Part shown: positions 1-12,039 of the stretch, piece by piece | Layout of the letters: the number at the start of each line of letters is the position of its first letter | Position numbering within the stretch: the stretch's first letter is position 1 | DNA from: Tamarix chinensis | Lineage: Eukaryota > Streptophyta > Magnoliopsida > Caryophyllales > Tamaricaceae | Reading direction: 5' to 3' | NCBI GenBank assembly: GCA_030549775.1 | Contig: CM060173.1 | Location: 682,001-746,000 of the forward strand | Length of the DNA: 64,000 nucleotides | The notes under the pieces: generated by a model | Database searches by the model: none | What the model was told of the DNA's origin: nothing | The model's input: the letters and a program-made list of their open reading frames with translations, nothing else | Position numbers and translations under genes: made by a program

Positions 1-100
1 TAGATACGTACATGAAGGACTTTTGGGTGTCATGAATGATGACTTTGAGGTGTAATATATGAATAACTTCTGGTGCATACAAGTTTGGTGCATGAATAAC

Positions 101-447
101 GTTAAGCTTCGTTTGGATGAAAAACTTTATAACTTCCACAATTATAAATCCATTGACTGGATAGAATATTTGAATTGAGAATTTGAATAATTTTCTTATT
201 TAAATATTTTAATACACGATATTTAGATAAAAAAATTTATAAAACTTTTCTCATTTTTACCCATGAGACTATTTAAACACACTATAAACATATTCAGAAT
301 TTTAACATAAATTATAAAACTTACAAGAAATATCTAGATTCTATTTGAGAATACCCACACAAAATATATCTGCTAGAGAAATTTATAAATTCTCTTTTAA
401 AATAAGATATCTCGCAGACATACTTCATTCAAACAAATCCTACCTAA
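101..447. mobile_element. MITE-like element, weak terminal inverted repeats
   Basis: The left end reads TTCGTTTGGATGAA and the reverse complement of the right end reads TTTGTTTGAATGAA, matching at 12 of 14 positions. The interior is AT-rich and has no open reading frame. Short sequences with this kind of TTTGGATGAA end are common non-autonomous DNA transposons in plants, and related ends occur near 17170 and at 35978-36110. No target-site duplication was found, so the limits are approximate. Confidence 0.4.
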
Positions 448-1200
448 AGCATAAGAGAAATAAATCATCCATTTATCTATTCGTCACACCCCTACAGTCC
501 GAGTGGGAGAGCATGGGACGCTAACACTGCATCAACAATCAAGGACAGGTGATGTTGATAGGCCCTTACTGAAGACACCGACAAATTGAAACATATAGGT
601 AACCATGCTCGAATGGATTAACGGACAAATGTAAAATAATAACGTTGCCACAATAGACTAAAGTAGATTTAGACAAGAAATAATAAAGCTCAAGAAGCAG
701 ATTATGCACCCACCATGAATAAGTAACTGCATCAGCAACACCCAACACTCAGCTTCATCATTAAAACGAGAAGCAGTAGACGGACCGGCATTTAGAGTAC
801 CCAAAAGTTAAGTTGCTATCGAGAATACATATTAGCCAAAAATTGAAAGCAGACGTCAGGATCTGAATAAGCTGTCAACCCATTGAGGTTTCAAGACTAG
901 AACTATAATCTAAGATTAAAAGTGTCCTTAATGAAACGTAGAATGCACCCTTAATTAAACGTAGAGTGTGAATGCTTGTAAATGGAACTCACGTGTGTCA
1001 TGCAAAAAAAGACAAACTTGCTCAAGTGCAAATGTAGTATTTAGCCTTGTGAAGGTTTGAAGGATATGACGAAACTCCCTTCTCAAAGAGATGGACCAAA
1101 TATGAGCCACCAAATAGCAGCAGATTACTTCGCTTCTGTATCCATGGGAGTGATCAAGTCATTACAAGAACCCATGTTAGGCCCTCCCAAAGGTTTTAGG

Positions 1201-2185
1201 TGATGCAGAAGCATCCCAAACAAATAATATTAATTTGATCATTAATTTTTCTAAATTACAAGGCCCCAAAACCCTTCTTCCTTGGACTAATTTTGTGAAC
1301 TAATTAATACAGCCATGAAAGCCATGCACAACTGGGTACCAAGGCACCACCTTTTTGATAGCTTCGGTGGCATATTAAATGGCTTAAAACTGGCTTCCAA
1401 AGTTAGCTAAACTCAAGCCAGAAAATGCTGCAGCAGCTTCTGATAGATCAGTAGCAAGTAGGACCACTTTTGGGGGGACTGATGGGCACTGAAACAAAGG
1501 AGACAGGAAGGACAGCAGCTTCCAGCTTTTTTGGAAGAGCATCAGTGCATTTTTTTGACATTTTAGCATTATTACTTTATCTTAGATTCAGACCTGTAAA
1601 AGGCTGTTAAAGTAGCGTTTTACTTCTGTAAATTAATCATTACTTCTTACTAGTTAGCTTATTAACTTGTAGGATTAATTAAGTCAGCTTGTAAAGTATG
1701 GAAAGGCAGTACGGGTAAAATCTGGTCAGAAAATACCCATCAGATCTGATTTTCTTTTTGGTTAGAATCAAACTAGTTAAAGTTAGTTTCTTGACAACTA
1801 ACTAGTTGATTAATTAACCAAATCATTCTTTTACTTTGATAGATTTGTATTGTAACTAATTAGACCTAACACTCTTATAAGTATTAGGCTCACACTTGAA
1901 TGAAAACAACTCAGATATGGTTGCCCATACTTTCATAAAAAGATGAGATGAACCTTCAAGCTTAAGTGAAGAGTTTGATTAAATTTTATCCTTAAAATCT
2001 TACCTTTTTTTATTCCCATAGTTGAATACATTGGATGGTGATTGTGAGTATATAATTACAGGAGGTGCCTATTGATCATATTTCTTCTCTTTTCCTCATC
2101 TCCTTCGCTTGTTTTAATTCAATGGTAACAGCCCTAAAACGACCAACTTCCAAGCATGACCCGATTTGTTTTCCATATGCATCGA
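1201..2185 (+). repeat. 5' LTR of the gypsy element
   Basis: It begins TGATGCAGAAGCATCC and ends near CATATGCATCGA, just before the primer-binding site. A complete relative at 16162-17102 ends GCATCA, so the family termini are TGATGC...GCATCA and this copy has a mutated last base pair. Its first 830 bp align with the second LTR at 4198. Confidence 0.75.
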
Positions 2186-2349
2186 ATTGGTATCAAAACT
2201 TAGGCTAATTAAATTGGATCTTATCTACTTCTTTCATATCTTCATTCAACCCACCCACTTACAAACAAAAACCAGCCCCTAACCATCACTCACCCTCATT
2301 TAACCGTATTTTTACTTGCCCTCTTCCATACCTACGAAAATTCAAAATA

Positions 2350-3800
2350 AAGATAAAATGAAGAGAGAAACCCCTATTGATAGAAAGTTGGAGGCTCTTA
2401 GACATGATCGTTGAAGACAAAATCAAGTCATAGAATCCTTACAAATTGAAGTTAAGCAAATTCTTTGCAGAATAAAGACCATAATGCCAAATGAAATGCC
2501 AACCTCCCTAGGCCAATCATGGAAGATAAAAAAACACTAAAGGATGATAATGAGTTTAGTCCTTATCTCTCTAGTTCGGATACTTCTTCACATTCAAGGA
2601 GGAAGAGATCAAGAAGAGGAGATGATCTTGACAATATCAAGCTAGAACCACCAAAATTTGACAATAATCTTGGTCCCAAGAATTATCTTAGTTGGGAGGT
2701 GAGGTGTTCAAGGTTATTTGAAGCCAAAGGATTCTCAAATGAGAAATTATTCAAGGTTAGAGTCATTAGGCTCAAAGGGTATGTTTCTCTTTGGTGGGAA
2801 AACCTATGACACAAAGGAAGAAGAAAGAGAAATCTAAAGTGAATTCATAGGAGAATATGAAGAAGTGCATGCAAGAAAGGTTCTTACCTTTGTCTTACAA
2901 GCAAGATCTCTACAACAAGATGGATACCCTCACGTAACGCATCATGATGGTTGAAGACTATATCAAAGAATGCAAATGGGTCATAATGAGATTAGAGCTT
3001 GAAGAAGTGCCCAAGCACACTATGTCAAGGTTCATGGGAGGGCTAAGGCATGACATTGTAAGGAAGGTTTAACTTCAACCTTACTATTCTCTAGATGAGC
3101 TTTTTCATCTTGCCATCGAGGTGGAAAGACCAAAGAAGGAGAAGAAGCACACTATGAAATTTCCTCCAAAAGAACTAACCATTTCCAAGGAAGAACCTTG
3201 CTCTTCCAAAACAGTCTTCGATGTCAAAGGCAAAGGCAAAGGCAAGGGGACCATGGAAGAGAGAAAATCAAGGAGATTTAAGTGCTTTAAAGTCAAGAGA
3301 TTGGTCACAGCCAATTCAAGTATCCTAACAAGAGGGTAATGACTCTCTTAGATCTTGAAGAGGTCAAGCATGAAGAAGAAAAGGATCAAAGGCAGAAAAA
3401 GCCGAATGAAGATGAGGCCATTGAGATTGGTCCAAACCAAGGAGAGGCTTTGATGATTCAAAAATGCCTCCATACCAAGGAGGACATGCTTGATGATACT
3501 CAAAGAAAAAGACTTTTCCACTCCAAGTGCACCATTCAAGAAAAGGTTTGCTCTTTAATCACTTACGGAGAGAGTTGCACTAATGAAGCTTCAAAGACAC
3601 TTGTTCAGAAGCTTCGTCATCCCACCAGACACCACCGTAAGCTTTACAAACACGAATGGCTCAGCCATGGTGAATCAGTTGAGGCAACAATGAGAGTCCT
3701 TGTTTATTTTTCAATGGGTCATTATTACTATGATAGTGTTTTGTGTGACCTTGTACCCATGGATCCTTGTCATTTGTTATTAGAAAGACCTTGTTAATAT
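2350..3800 (+). pseudogene. gypsy gag-protease remnant
   Basis: Several plus-strand reading frames carry pieces of one gag polyprotein. An acidic, serine-rich head precedes a PPKFDNNLGPKNYLSWE segment at about 2647-2700, which matches the start of the plant retrotransposon gag domain, and LKGYVSLWWENL follows. A later frame has FMGGLRHDIVRK. The expected CCHC zinc knuckle around 3270-3330 is frameshifted and has lost cysteines. The region from about 3525 to 3797 resembles a retropepsin, with CTIQEKVCSLI and a C-terminal VLCDLVPMDPCHLLLERP, but the catalytic D-G/S-G position reads YGES, so the active-site aspartate is gone. There are multiple stops and frameshifts, so this is a dead copy. The reading of domains rests on remembered family features. 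Confidence 0.75.
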
Positions 3801-4197
3801 AATAGGAGTGTAAAGCGTGAAGGGAGAACCAACAAGCATACCCTTGAAAGGGATCACAAACCCATCACTTCAACTCCATTCCCTGGCCCTATGATTCACA
3901 AAAACCTCCTCCTTTTTCCACCCATCCACCATCCTATGAGATTGATGTGTGATCATTCGACTTTTGCCAAAAAAATTAAGTATGACTGGGCTTAATTTCA
4001 GCACTGTTGACAAGAAGTTTTGTACCATGATGAAGAGTTATACTCTTGAGGTTCCTTATGTTTGGTTTCCAAAACTCTAACCTTTGTGTTCAAGGAATAC
4101 ATGAAGGGCAGCTTAAGATGAACCATATTCTTAGACAACAAAATCAACATTCACAACTTGGAGAGATGAAGATTCATCCCCAACAGCAAGGAGAGGA

Positions 4198-5034
4198 TGA
4201 TGCAGGAGCATCCCAAACAAATAATACTAATTTGATCATTAATTTTTCTAAATTAGATTTAGAAGGCCCCAAAACTTCCTACTTCAGACTAATTTAGGGA
4301 ACTAATTAGTGCATCCATGAAAGCCATGCACAACTGGGTACCAAGCTGCTACCTTTTTGATAGCTTACGTGGCTTATTAAATGGCTTAAAAGTGATTTTC
4401 AAAGTCAACTAAACTCAAGCCAAAAGATGCTACAGTAGCTGCTGACAGATCAGTAACAGGTAGGACCACTTTTGGGGGGACTGATGAACACAGAAACAAA
4501 GGAGACAGTAAGGACATCAGCATCCAGCGTTTTTGGAAGAGTTCATGTGTTTTTTATGACATTTTAGCATTAATACTTTATCTTAGATACAGACCTGTTA
4601 AAGGCTGTTAAAGTACGTTTTTACTTTTGCAAGTTAATGATTACTACCTACTAGATAGCTTATCAACATGTAGGATTAACTGAATCAGCCTGTAAAGTAT
4701 GAGAGGGCAGTAAGGGGTCAAATCTGGTCGGAAAAAACCTATCATACCTAATATTCTTTTTGGCTAGAATCAAACTAGTTAAAGTTAGTTTCTTGACAAC
4801 TAACTAATTTGATTAACTAACCAAATCAGTCATTTTGTTTTGGTAGATTTTAATGCAACTAAATTAGACCTAACACTCTTATAAATATTAAGCTCACACT
4901 TGAATGAAAACAACCTTCAAACTTGAAAGAAGAGTTTAATTGAATTTTATCTTCAAAATCTTACCTTTTTTTATTCCAAAAGTTAAATACCTTGAATGGT
5001 GATTGTGAATATATGATCATAGGAGGTGCTTACT
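4198..5034 (+). repeat. 3' LTR of the gypsy element, 3'-truncated
   Basis: It starts TGATGCAGGAGCATCC immediately after a polypurine tract and parallels the LTR at 1201 through the AGGAGGTGC motif at about 5021. After that the two copies diverge, and roughly the last 150 bp of the LTR is missing here. The clear mismatches between the two LTRs indicate an old insertion. Confidence 0.75.
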
Positions 5035-6060
5035 AATTTTAGGAAGCATGTGAGTGAGAACAAAGTACGATAAAAAGGTTAATGTTAATTTATGGTACCA
5101 ATTCCAAAAGCGCTTCCAAGTAATTATCACAATCGACGTCAAAGTCAAGGTGTTACAAATGGTATAAAAGCAAAACCTGCAACTTTGAGCTGGCCAATTA
5201 GCCTCCTAACAAGTAAGATTTAGGAGGTGTATTGTACTAACAAAGTCAAATATTAAAACACAATGACGACATTGCAATCTTTAAGTGAGGGAGTAGGTAA
5301 TACTCTAAAATAAGTGATATATGGTTTAGAGGGCATAAAAAAGATGGAAACGATTACTTACATCAATAAGGTACACCTTCATTTTTGCAAGCTTATTATT
5401 GAGAACTCCAATTAAGTGTGTTTGACTTAGAATAATAAAGGATTGGTAACTTCCTGAGATGAAACTTAGAAAACATGTAAGGACAAAACATGCTAAAAAG
5501 ACTATTATAGGTTTATGGTGTTGGTTGTTGATTCCAAAAGCGCTTTAGAATAATTGCATGCAATCATTGTAAGGATAGTAGTGCTACAACGTGTGACATC
5601 TTCAAACTAGGGAGTAGTTTGGGGTGTTACAATCAAGGCTTTACCACATCCTCATTATCAAGCCTTACTGTAGCTAATGTTACTAGGAAATGCTAGCGCA
5701 ACCATGTCTAAGGAAGAGAAGGAAAGTCAAGGAAAGTTCCAGGCCAAGGATTGTTGACTTGTCACCAAGGCTCAAGGATTCCTAATATGGATGTATCTAT
5801 GAGCCGAGCCTACCACCAAATCCAACAAGGTGTAATGACTGAGTCTCTACCCAAAATGTTATTAACTTTAGCTTATTAATAAGTAGCATGCCTTACTTCA
5901 GTTTACTAATAAGTAGCAGGCCTTGATTTAGTAAAATTAGTTTGTATGTATGTAATAGACGCAATGGGTCTTATTAATAAAAAGCTTATATCAATAATGT
6001 CAAGCCCGAACCCATTAGTTTGCAATAAACCTATAAATAAGAGGCTAGGGTATTAATAAT
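5035..6060. other. Non-coding, with LTR-like fragments
   Basis: No gene is seen. CAAGGTGTTACA at about 5147-5158 is followed closely by TGGTATAAAAGC, a layout like an LTR end plus a tRNA-Met primer site. A second GGGGTGTTACA lies at about 5622. The stretch 5930-6060 has a CCTATAAATAAGAGG box, as in the promoter part of an LTR. These look like small retrotransposon remnants, but no complete element can be drawn. Confidence 0.35.
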
Positions 6061-6089
6061 AGATAAGCAAGAGAACTAAAAATCAAAGT

Positions 6090-6960
6090 TAATTCAATAG
6101 CCCCCCTTTTACTTTCTCCTTTTTCTTCTCTCTTCTATGCCACCCTCCCATTAACCCTAACCTTAACCACTGGCCTCCCTACTCTAAGGGAGTTGCTAGC
6201 CACCTCTATCCCTCTCCTCTTACTCTTCTACCATAAGAAGAGCAAGAATCCTAATACTAAGCAACAAGCATCCTCAATTAGTCCTCCTGATTGCTTATAA
6301 CTTGATCCATAATTTAGAACCATAACAACTCATAAGACTCAAAAGTTACAAGGACTCTTTGCTAGAAAAGATTGGAATCATGCTGGCTAATGTTCTCTCA
6401 GGAACAAAATAAGACCCTAAAAGAAGCTATAAGGTTGTGTCAAGAACAAAAACAAAAAGAGATGCAGAGACAAGTGACATAATTGATATGAAACACCGAC
6501 GAGAAGTCAACTAGCATTGCTGACTAACACCCATTCACAATAACCATTGATACTATGCGCCTACCGCTACATAATTGTCTAATCCCGCCAATACACCTAC
6601 AACACTTCCCCACCAACTCCTACCATCGACAAGGTCTGTAACACAATCTTTAGCCTTAACCCATCCAATGCCACCACCATTGCTCTACCAAAAACCTCCA
6701 TTGCACCCCCCAACCTCACTAATCACCTCTATCTGCACCACCATCCACTCTCTTATCACTACCGCTCCACTAAAAACCTCCACTGCAGCAATGACATCAC
6801 CAACAACCCTCTACACCCCCAAAACCTCAACTACAACTCTCGGGGCCCTTACCAGCCATCCATAACCGACCCTTCATCACCCTCATCAAACCCCAACACA
6901 CTAAAACAACCCCCACCGCCACCAAGCTTTTTTCCCACCAACCACCATTGTAACACCTCC
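6090..6960 (+). other. C/A-rich low-complexity tract
   Basis: The plus strand is strongly enriched in C and A with few G. It gives a 96-residue frame at 6575-6865 made largely of threonine, proline, serine and leucine. This composition comes from base bias and nothing in it resembles a protein domain. No gene is assigned. Similar C-rich tracts occur at 23500-23910, 53360-54520 and 63290-63640, all next to or within transposons. Confidence 0.5.
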
Positions 6961-7432
6961 CAACATAGCACCAATATCGGTGCCCCTACAATCTAACTAC
7001 CACTTAATAGCTTTGTGTTAGTCCCCATCCCCTCAACATCGCTCACTGACCCTAGCCATATCAACAACTGCAAAAACCCGTTTTTCCTTGAGGTATACAT
7101 ATAATTACCTATAAGGCTGCTTTTTACCGGTAGTAATTATCTATAGTAAATAATTTGTTCGCAAATAAATCTTTAAGATAATGTAGTAGTTCAACAATCT
7201 TGATATACTTACCTAAAAGTAATGGAAATAAGTTATAAAAAGACAAATTGAGGCATTCGCAATATGGTAACTGCTTTATTAAAATATATTTTACTAGTTA
7301 TCCACTAATATAAATAACAGAGACCTGGTAAAAATTGGATCTAATCTATCTATTTCGCTTGGATCCTTAATTATTATATTAGTTGAACTCGTCATTTAGA
7401 ATAATAAAAGTACACAAGATTTTGAGACTCAC

Positions 7433-7623
7433 AATATCATAGCCTCCAAACCCAACTCTATACTCATCTCCAAGTCTATCTGGTTGAACTTCTTTTCTAT
7501 TACACATTGTCCCAAATTCTTCCCTGACTGATCCTTGAATTGGGCCGTATACAAATACAACGCAATATACGAGTGGTTCTCATAGACTAATTCATTGTGG
7601 TCATATTTTGAAGTTAGTTCCTG
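7433..7623 (-). pseudogene. Exon-like segment of unknown family
   Basis: On the minus strand an uninterrupted 63-codon frame is bounded by a good acceptor (CCAAACTACAG) and a good donor (ATATTGTGAGT). The peptide has a normal mixed composition, with HSYIALYLYTAQFKD and DLEMSIELGLEAM among its segments, which is unusual for this AT-rich stretch. I do not recognise the family. No partner exon was found nearby. It could be a stray exon of a decayed gene, an exon of an unplaced host gene, or chance. Confidence 0.3.
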
Positions 7624-7734
7624 TAGTTTGGACAATAAGAAGTTGCAAGTCAATGCTAGTATCTATTGGGTGCTTCAATTTACAATTTTTTTTATACTTC
7701 CAACATATGAGTCATTTAAATACTAGGATAATTT

Positions 7735-7985
7735 AATTAGTCAAGTAGTGTTAATATTGATTTCATTCCAATGCATATGTAGTGTTATTAACAAAACTAT
7801 CATATAATAAGTCATTTAATACTTTTAATATAATATAGAACACTAGTTTATTGAATAATCATATTTGAATGATCAATAAATAATTATTTAGAGCATGTTG
7901 TGAAATATAAATAAATTGTGAGATAGCAAAACATAATTTATTGTTCGTGATGCTACGATACCACGATAGCAATTTAATTTCATGC
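7735..7985 (-). repeat. Decayed copy of the CGATAAAT/GGTCGC repeat family
   Basis: Read on the minus strand this matches the first part of the element at 43649-44363: a short remnant of the GC core (gtatcgtagcatcacgaac, then ATAAATTATG) followed by the AT-rich body containing the motif about aataaactagtgttctat. The GC-rich minisatellite has been lost through mutation. Other copies are listed at 32150, 36385, 43125, 43649 and 60979. Confidence 0.55.
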
Positions 7986-8492
7986 TTTCAGGCTTACAAA
8001 TTCCCCTTCTACTTTTTCACCGAGTCATGAATGATCTTTTCAAGTTATATTTGCACGTGTCTATTCTGATATTTTCTAACGTCATTGTCTATGGCCCTAA
8101 CATTCATACCCATTCCAAACACTTAGAGATCACACTATAACTCTTCTATGATCTATTAAGATTGTTATCTTAGGGTTAAATTTATCTTTTACAACTTATT
8201 CCTATTTTTAGAGTCCTCTAGTGAATAGATAGTGCCTCAAGCATATGGTATTTTACGAACTTTGATGAATAATTGTTACTGAAATTGAGTGATACTTTGA
8301 GTTTCTCTATTATTCTCCTTTGAAATCAGGTTTCTCTTTTCGAATAACTCCAACCACTCTTATCCCTTTTTCCTTCTTTTTCCTTCCTCAAAACTGAGCA
8401 AACATCAAGAATAAAGGAGAGAGTTTAAATGTGGAGGGAAAGAGGTTGTGTTTACTTAAATATGTGTCCCTAACTTTACGTGACCGACGATA

Positions 8493-9698
8493 TGTTATGC
8501 ATACGGGAATACAAATTGAGTCATGCTAGGAGATGGTGGTTTAGGATCAATTTCCACCAAAAATCAAAACAATAGGAAAGGAAAAGAGTAAACATATAAT
8601 AAATAGGCACCTCGATCATATACTCACAATCACCATCCAAAGTATTCAACTCTTGGAATAAAGTAGATAATATTTTGAGGGTAAAATTCAATCAAACTCT
8701 TCATTCAAATTTAAAGGTTCATCACACCAAAAGGAAGGAAACTAAGGCCAACCAAATCTAAGTTGTTCATTCATATATGATTCTAACACTTTATAGAAGA
8801 GTGTTGGAGATCATTTAGTTATAAATCAACTCAACAGACCAAACTAGGGCTGATTTGGTAAGTATCCAAACTAGAAGTTCTCAAATAAGATCAACTAGGC
8901 TAGTTTAAATCTAACCACAAAGAAATCAGCCTCTGACTTTCGTACCTTGTCAAACTCAACCTAAAACAGCCCCAATGCCCTTACATCTGATTTGAGGTTC
9001 ATTACAAGCTAAAGGGCTAAGAAACTAGCTAGTACAACATTGACAACTAAAGCAAAGCTAAGATAGGTAGCCTTTCACAAGGGCTGACTGTGAAATACAA
9101 ATAATCATGCTGAAAATGCCATAAAAATTGCTGCAAACACTCTTCCCAAATCAGACCTGTTGTGGTACTTTGTTGCCCTTACATGACCTGATTTTAAGTA
9201 CAGTGAACATGCTTTTGTGCCATAAAATGCTGCCTAACACTCTTCAATCAAAAGGGCACCTACTGTTGTACTTGTTGCTGCTCCCATTTGCCTTGGTTTT
9301 CCGCACCCAAACAGCTGCCAAAGCTGCTGGTAAGGGGTTGCTGATGATCTGCCTTTATTTTTGTGCCAAAAGTATCCCAAATCTAGTCGAATAGATATTG
9401 TTGACTTCTTACACAATCAAACCTTTTGTTGTCCTTGCTGCTGTGGTCGAAAGTCCATGCCAACAGCCCCCAAAATGGGCCCCACATGCTGATTGAGCAA
9501 GCTGAAATGGCAGCAGCAACTACTGCAGTTTTGGCTTTCATCCCCTTCTAGCTGGCTTGGAGAGCCATTTTTGAGCCATCAATTAAGTCATTAAATTAGG
9601 CTTGCATGGCTTTCAAGGCTATTGATGGGTGCTTAGGACAACAACCAATTCATTATAATTTTTTTAAAATTAAAATGACGATGGATGTTCCCGCATCA
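8493..9698 (-). mobile_element. Solo LTR of the TGATGC gypsy family
   Basis: The minus-strand sequence starts TGATGCGGGAACATCC at 9698 and runs to TGCATAA at about 8493. It matches the LTR at 1201-2185 along its length, including AGGTGCCTA near 8605 and GGGTCATGCT-like sequence near 8530. No internal gag or pol adjoins either end. I could not find a matching 5-bp target duplication, so it may be a fragment of a larger lost element and not a clean recombination product. Confidence 0.65.
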
Positions 9699-10285
9699 AT
9701 ACGTGGAAGCGGAAGGTGAAGAGGTAAAATGAGATGAAGAAGACAAAGAAGATGAAGGCGAGGAAGCTATAAAACTAGAATGAGGAAATTAGGATTGTGG
9801 AGGAATCAAGCGATGGCAAAGAAGACGTAGAAAAGATTAAGAAGAAGAGTGGAGAACTTGGCAAAAGGAGAACACGTGACTTTGATTTAGGAAATCATAG
9901 GTGGTGGATATGGGTCTAAGTTCTAATCTAAAAGGAAATTCCTGCTCATCAAAGGTTATATAGCTCAATATTATAACCTTTTAGGCAGAAACATCAAGAC
10001 AACCATAGACATAATTATAGGGTGGGTAGCTGAGGAATACACACGACCGAGAAAGGATAAGTTTTTTGTGGGATAACAAGGGCAAGGTTTGAGTAACCAA
10101 GACACATAACCACACGAAGGTGAGTTTATAGTGGTGATGTACCAAAATGTATTTGAAAGGATTGAATTGTGGGGCAAAAATTGGGTAAAGGAACCTCATG
10201 TCAAAACTTCTACATAATATGATGGTTGTACAAAGGCTTAAAGAGATAGCACGCCAACATCATTGGTGATGCATAGTATTTAGTG
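9699..10285. other. Intergenic, no gene seen
   Basis: A purine-rich plus strand (GAAGATGAAGG-like runs at 9710-9860) gives short frames only. No conserved domain or repeat boundary was recognised. Confidence 0.4.
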
Positions 10286-10705
10286 TTGTAATGAGCCGAG
10301 AAGAACCAAACCGCCCCTAGATTGAGCTCAGCTGGTTTAAGTTTTTGAGGGCTTGAACTCGACTTGGCTTGCACAAGGCTAGCGAGCAACTATGCTCATT
10401 CAAGACAAACAAACAATCTACTCATTTAAAATTTGAGCTCAATTTGACTCATTTGTAAACTAAATGCATATGATTTTATGAAATTAATGAGCTTATAAAC
10501 AAACTAATTCACCAGCCTAGATAAACAAGTCAAGCTCGAGTTAACTTATGAACAAACGAGTCAAGTCGACCCTAGCTTAAGCTAAGCTAGTTTACTAAAC
10601 GAGGCTAAAAGCTCAGCTTATTTAATTTAATTAATAAGTCAAGTTCTTATCGAGCAAAGCCAAACTGACCCATGAGCCAACCCTATTCGTTTGCAGTCCT
10701 AATAG
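10286..10705. mobile_element. hAT-type MITE with GAGCCGAG ends
   Basis: The left end has TTGTAATGAGCCGAG and the reverse complement of the right end has CTGCAAACGAATAGGG, an imperfect inverted pair. The body is rich in GAGCTC, CAAGCTCGAG and AACAAACGAGTC motifs typical of a common plant non-autonomous hAT group. A relative with TGTAAATGA ends spans about 43500-44735. There is no coding capacity. Ends are approximate because no target duplication was confirmed. Confidence 0.5.
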
Positions 10706-11783
10706 TGTACACTCATTTCTTACAAGTTTATTATGAAGTTCAAAGGTATGGAAAGCACTAAATGATGTCATAGAAGTGACAAAGGTAAATATGATTCAGT
10801 GTCATTATACATGTATATAATATATAATTTTTTTTGTTGCTTTGTTGTTTCCTCACATTCTCATGCAACATTAACGTAGAGAACAATAGATGAATTAGTG
10901 ATGGAAAGGCAAGTTGCCTCTATGTGGAACATAAATAAGGATATGGCTCTTGATACTTAATGATATTACTAAGTGCAATGATTCTCCATTGAGGTCATTT
11001 AAGAGTCAAAAGGAAAAGAGCAATTTCTACAATCAAGCTAACAATAGTTATTGAGGAGTCAACAATGACAAGAGGTTGTCGTTACAAAGGACCTTTGGTG
11101 AATTTTTCAAAATACTTGTTCAATGTCATGCTCTAACACTAAAAAAGCTTCAAATATAACTAGAATGCAGGTCCATTAACCAAGTGTGATATAGGGGCAA
11201 ATGGTTTCCAAAACAATTATACATTCGTCGTTAATGGTTTGATAAAGCTAGGAAGAAATTAGTGCATGATATTACTAATCTCATGTGCTTGATAAACTAA
11301 AAAGGTAGATTTGTTATATATTGATGAAAAAGTATTGGTAGGTGTCACAAAGCAAAGTTAAAAAGAGAAAGAGCGAGAGAGAGAGAATAGAAAGTGAATT
11401 TAAAAAAGGAAAAAGAAGATAATAGAAAATAGTGTGGAAAGGAAAAAATAATAATATAATCAGAAAATAGGAAGTGAAAAGGTATTAGGCCGGGGAGGAA
11501 TATAAGGTTGTCATCTAATGTGAGGTACCAAGATAAGATTTCGATAATTTTGTACTAGCTTTCAATTACTTACAATTTTGAATATCTAAGTAATTAACAA
11601 GGTGTGAGCTGGATAAATTTAAAAGATGACACATCCAAAAATGACTTTCGAATGACATTGGTGTATGAATGCCATTGAGTGTTATATAAGTATAGCAATC
11701 ATATATGACTTAGGAGTAATGAATGAACGATCTCCGGTGCATGATTGACCACACTCAACAATCCCTCTATTTATAATAAGTAA
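10706..11783. other. Non-coding; purine-rich tract
   Basis: No gene is seen. A purine-rich run (AAAGAGAAAGAGCGAGAGAGAG and similar) occupies about 11360-11490. The rest is AT-rich without recognised repeats. Confidence 0.4.
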
Positions 11784-11785
11784 TA

Positions 11786-12037
11786 CTCCTTCTGTATTTG
11801 AGAGAATGTCGATTTCAAACTTTTCACACTTTTCAAGGAGTACGTTAAATAAAATATAATCATCTAATTTTGTCTTCTACTTATTTTATTTTACAAAATA
11901 GAGAAAGAGAGTAAAGTAAAAGTTATTATGTCTTGGGAAAAAGAAAGATATAAGTATAAAAATGGGAATTAGTATTTTGACTTTCTTGATACAAAAAATT
12001 ATGTGTAAAACAACAATCTTTTTAAATATAGATGGAA
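11786..12037. mobile_element. Stowaway-type (Tc1/mariner) MITE
   Basis: The left end is TA followed by CTCCTTCTGTATTTGAG. The reverse complement of the right end, TTCCATCTATATTTAAA, matches it at about 12 of 15 positions. Both ends abut TA dinucleotides (11784-11785 and 12038-12039), the target duplication of Tc1/mariner elements. The CTCCNTCNGT-like end is the hallmark of plant Stowaway MITEs. The 252-bp length and the lack of coding sequence fit. Confidence 0.7.
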
Positions 12038-12039
12038 TA

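Larger units (their letters stand above)
1201..5034 (+). mobile_element. Decayed Ty3/gypsy LTR retrotransposon lacking reverse transcriptase and integrase
   Basis: Two direct LTR copies (1201-2185 and 4198 to about 5034) flank about 2.0 kb of internal sequence. Just inside the first LTR, TGGTATCAAAACT at 2188 resembles the initiator-methionine tRNA primer site TGGTATCAGAGC. A purine run, AAGGAGAGGA, directly precedes the second LTR and serves as the polypurine tract. The interior encodes only a degraded gag and a retropepsin-like region, and no reverse transcriptase, RNase H or integrase is present. The order LTR, primer site, gag, protease, polypurine tract, LTR fixes the orientation as plus. 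The second LTR loses homology after about 5034. The same LTR family recurs at 8493-9698, 16162-17102 and about 24921-25896. Confidence 0.8.

Noticed and set aside
6575..6865. 96-codon Thr/Pro/Ser-rich frame
   Set aside because: It derives from a C/A-rich low-complexity tract, with no domain, splice context or similarity to any protein I know.
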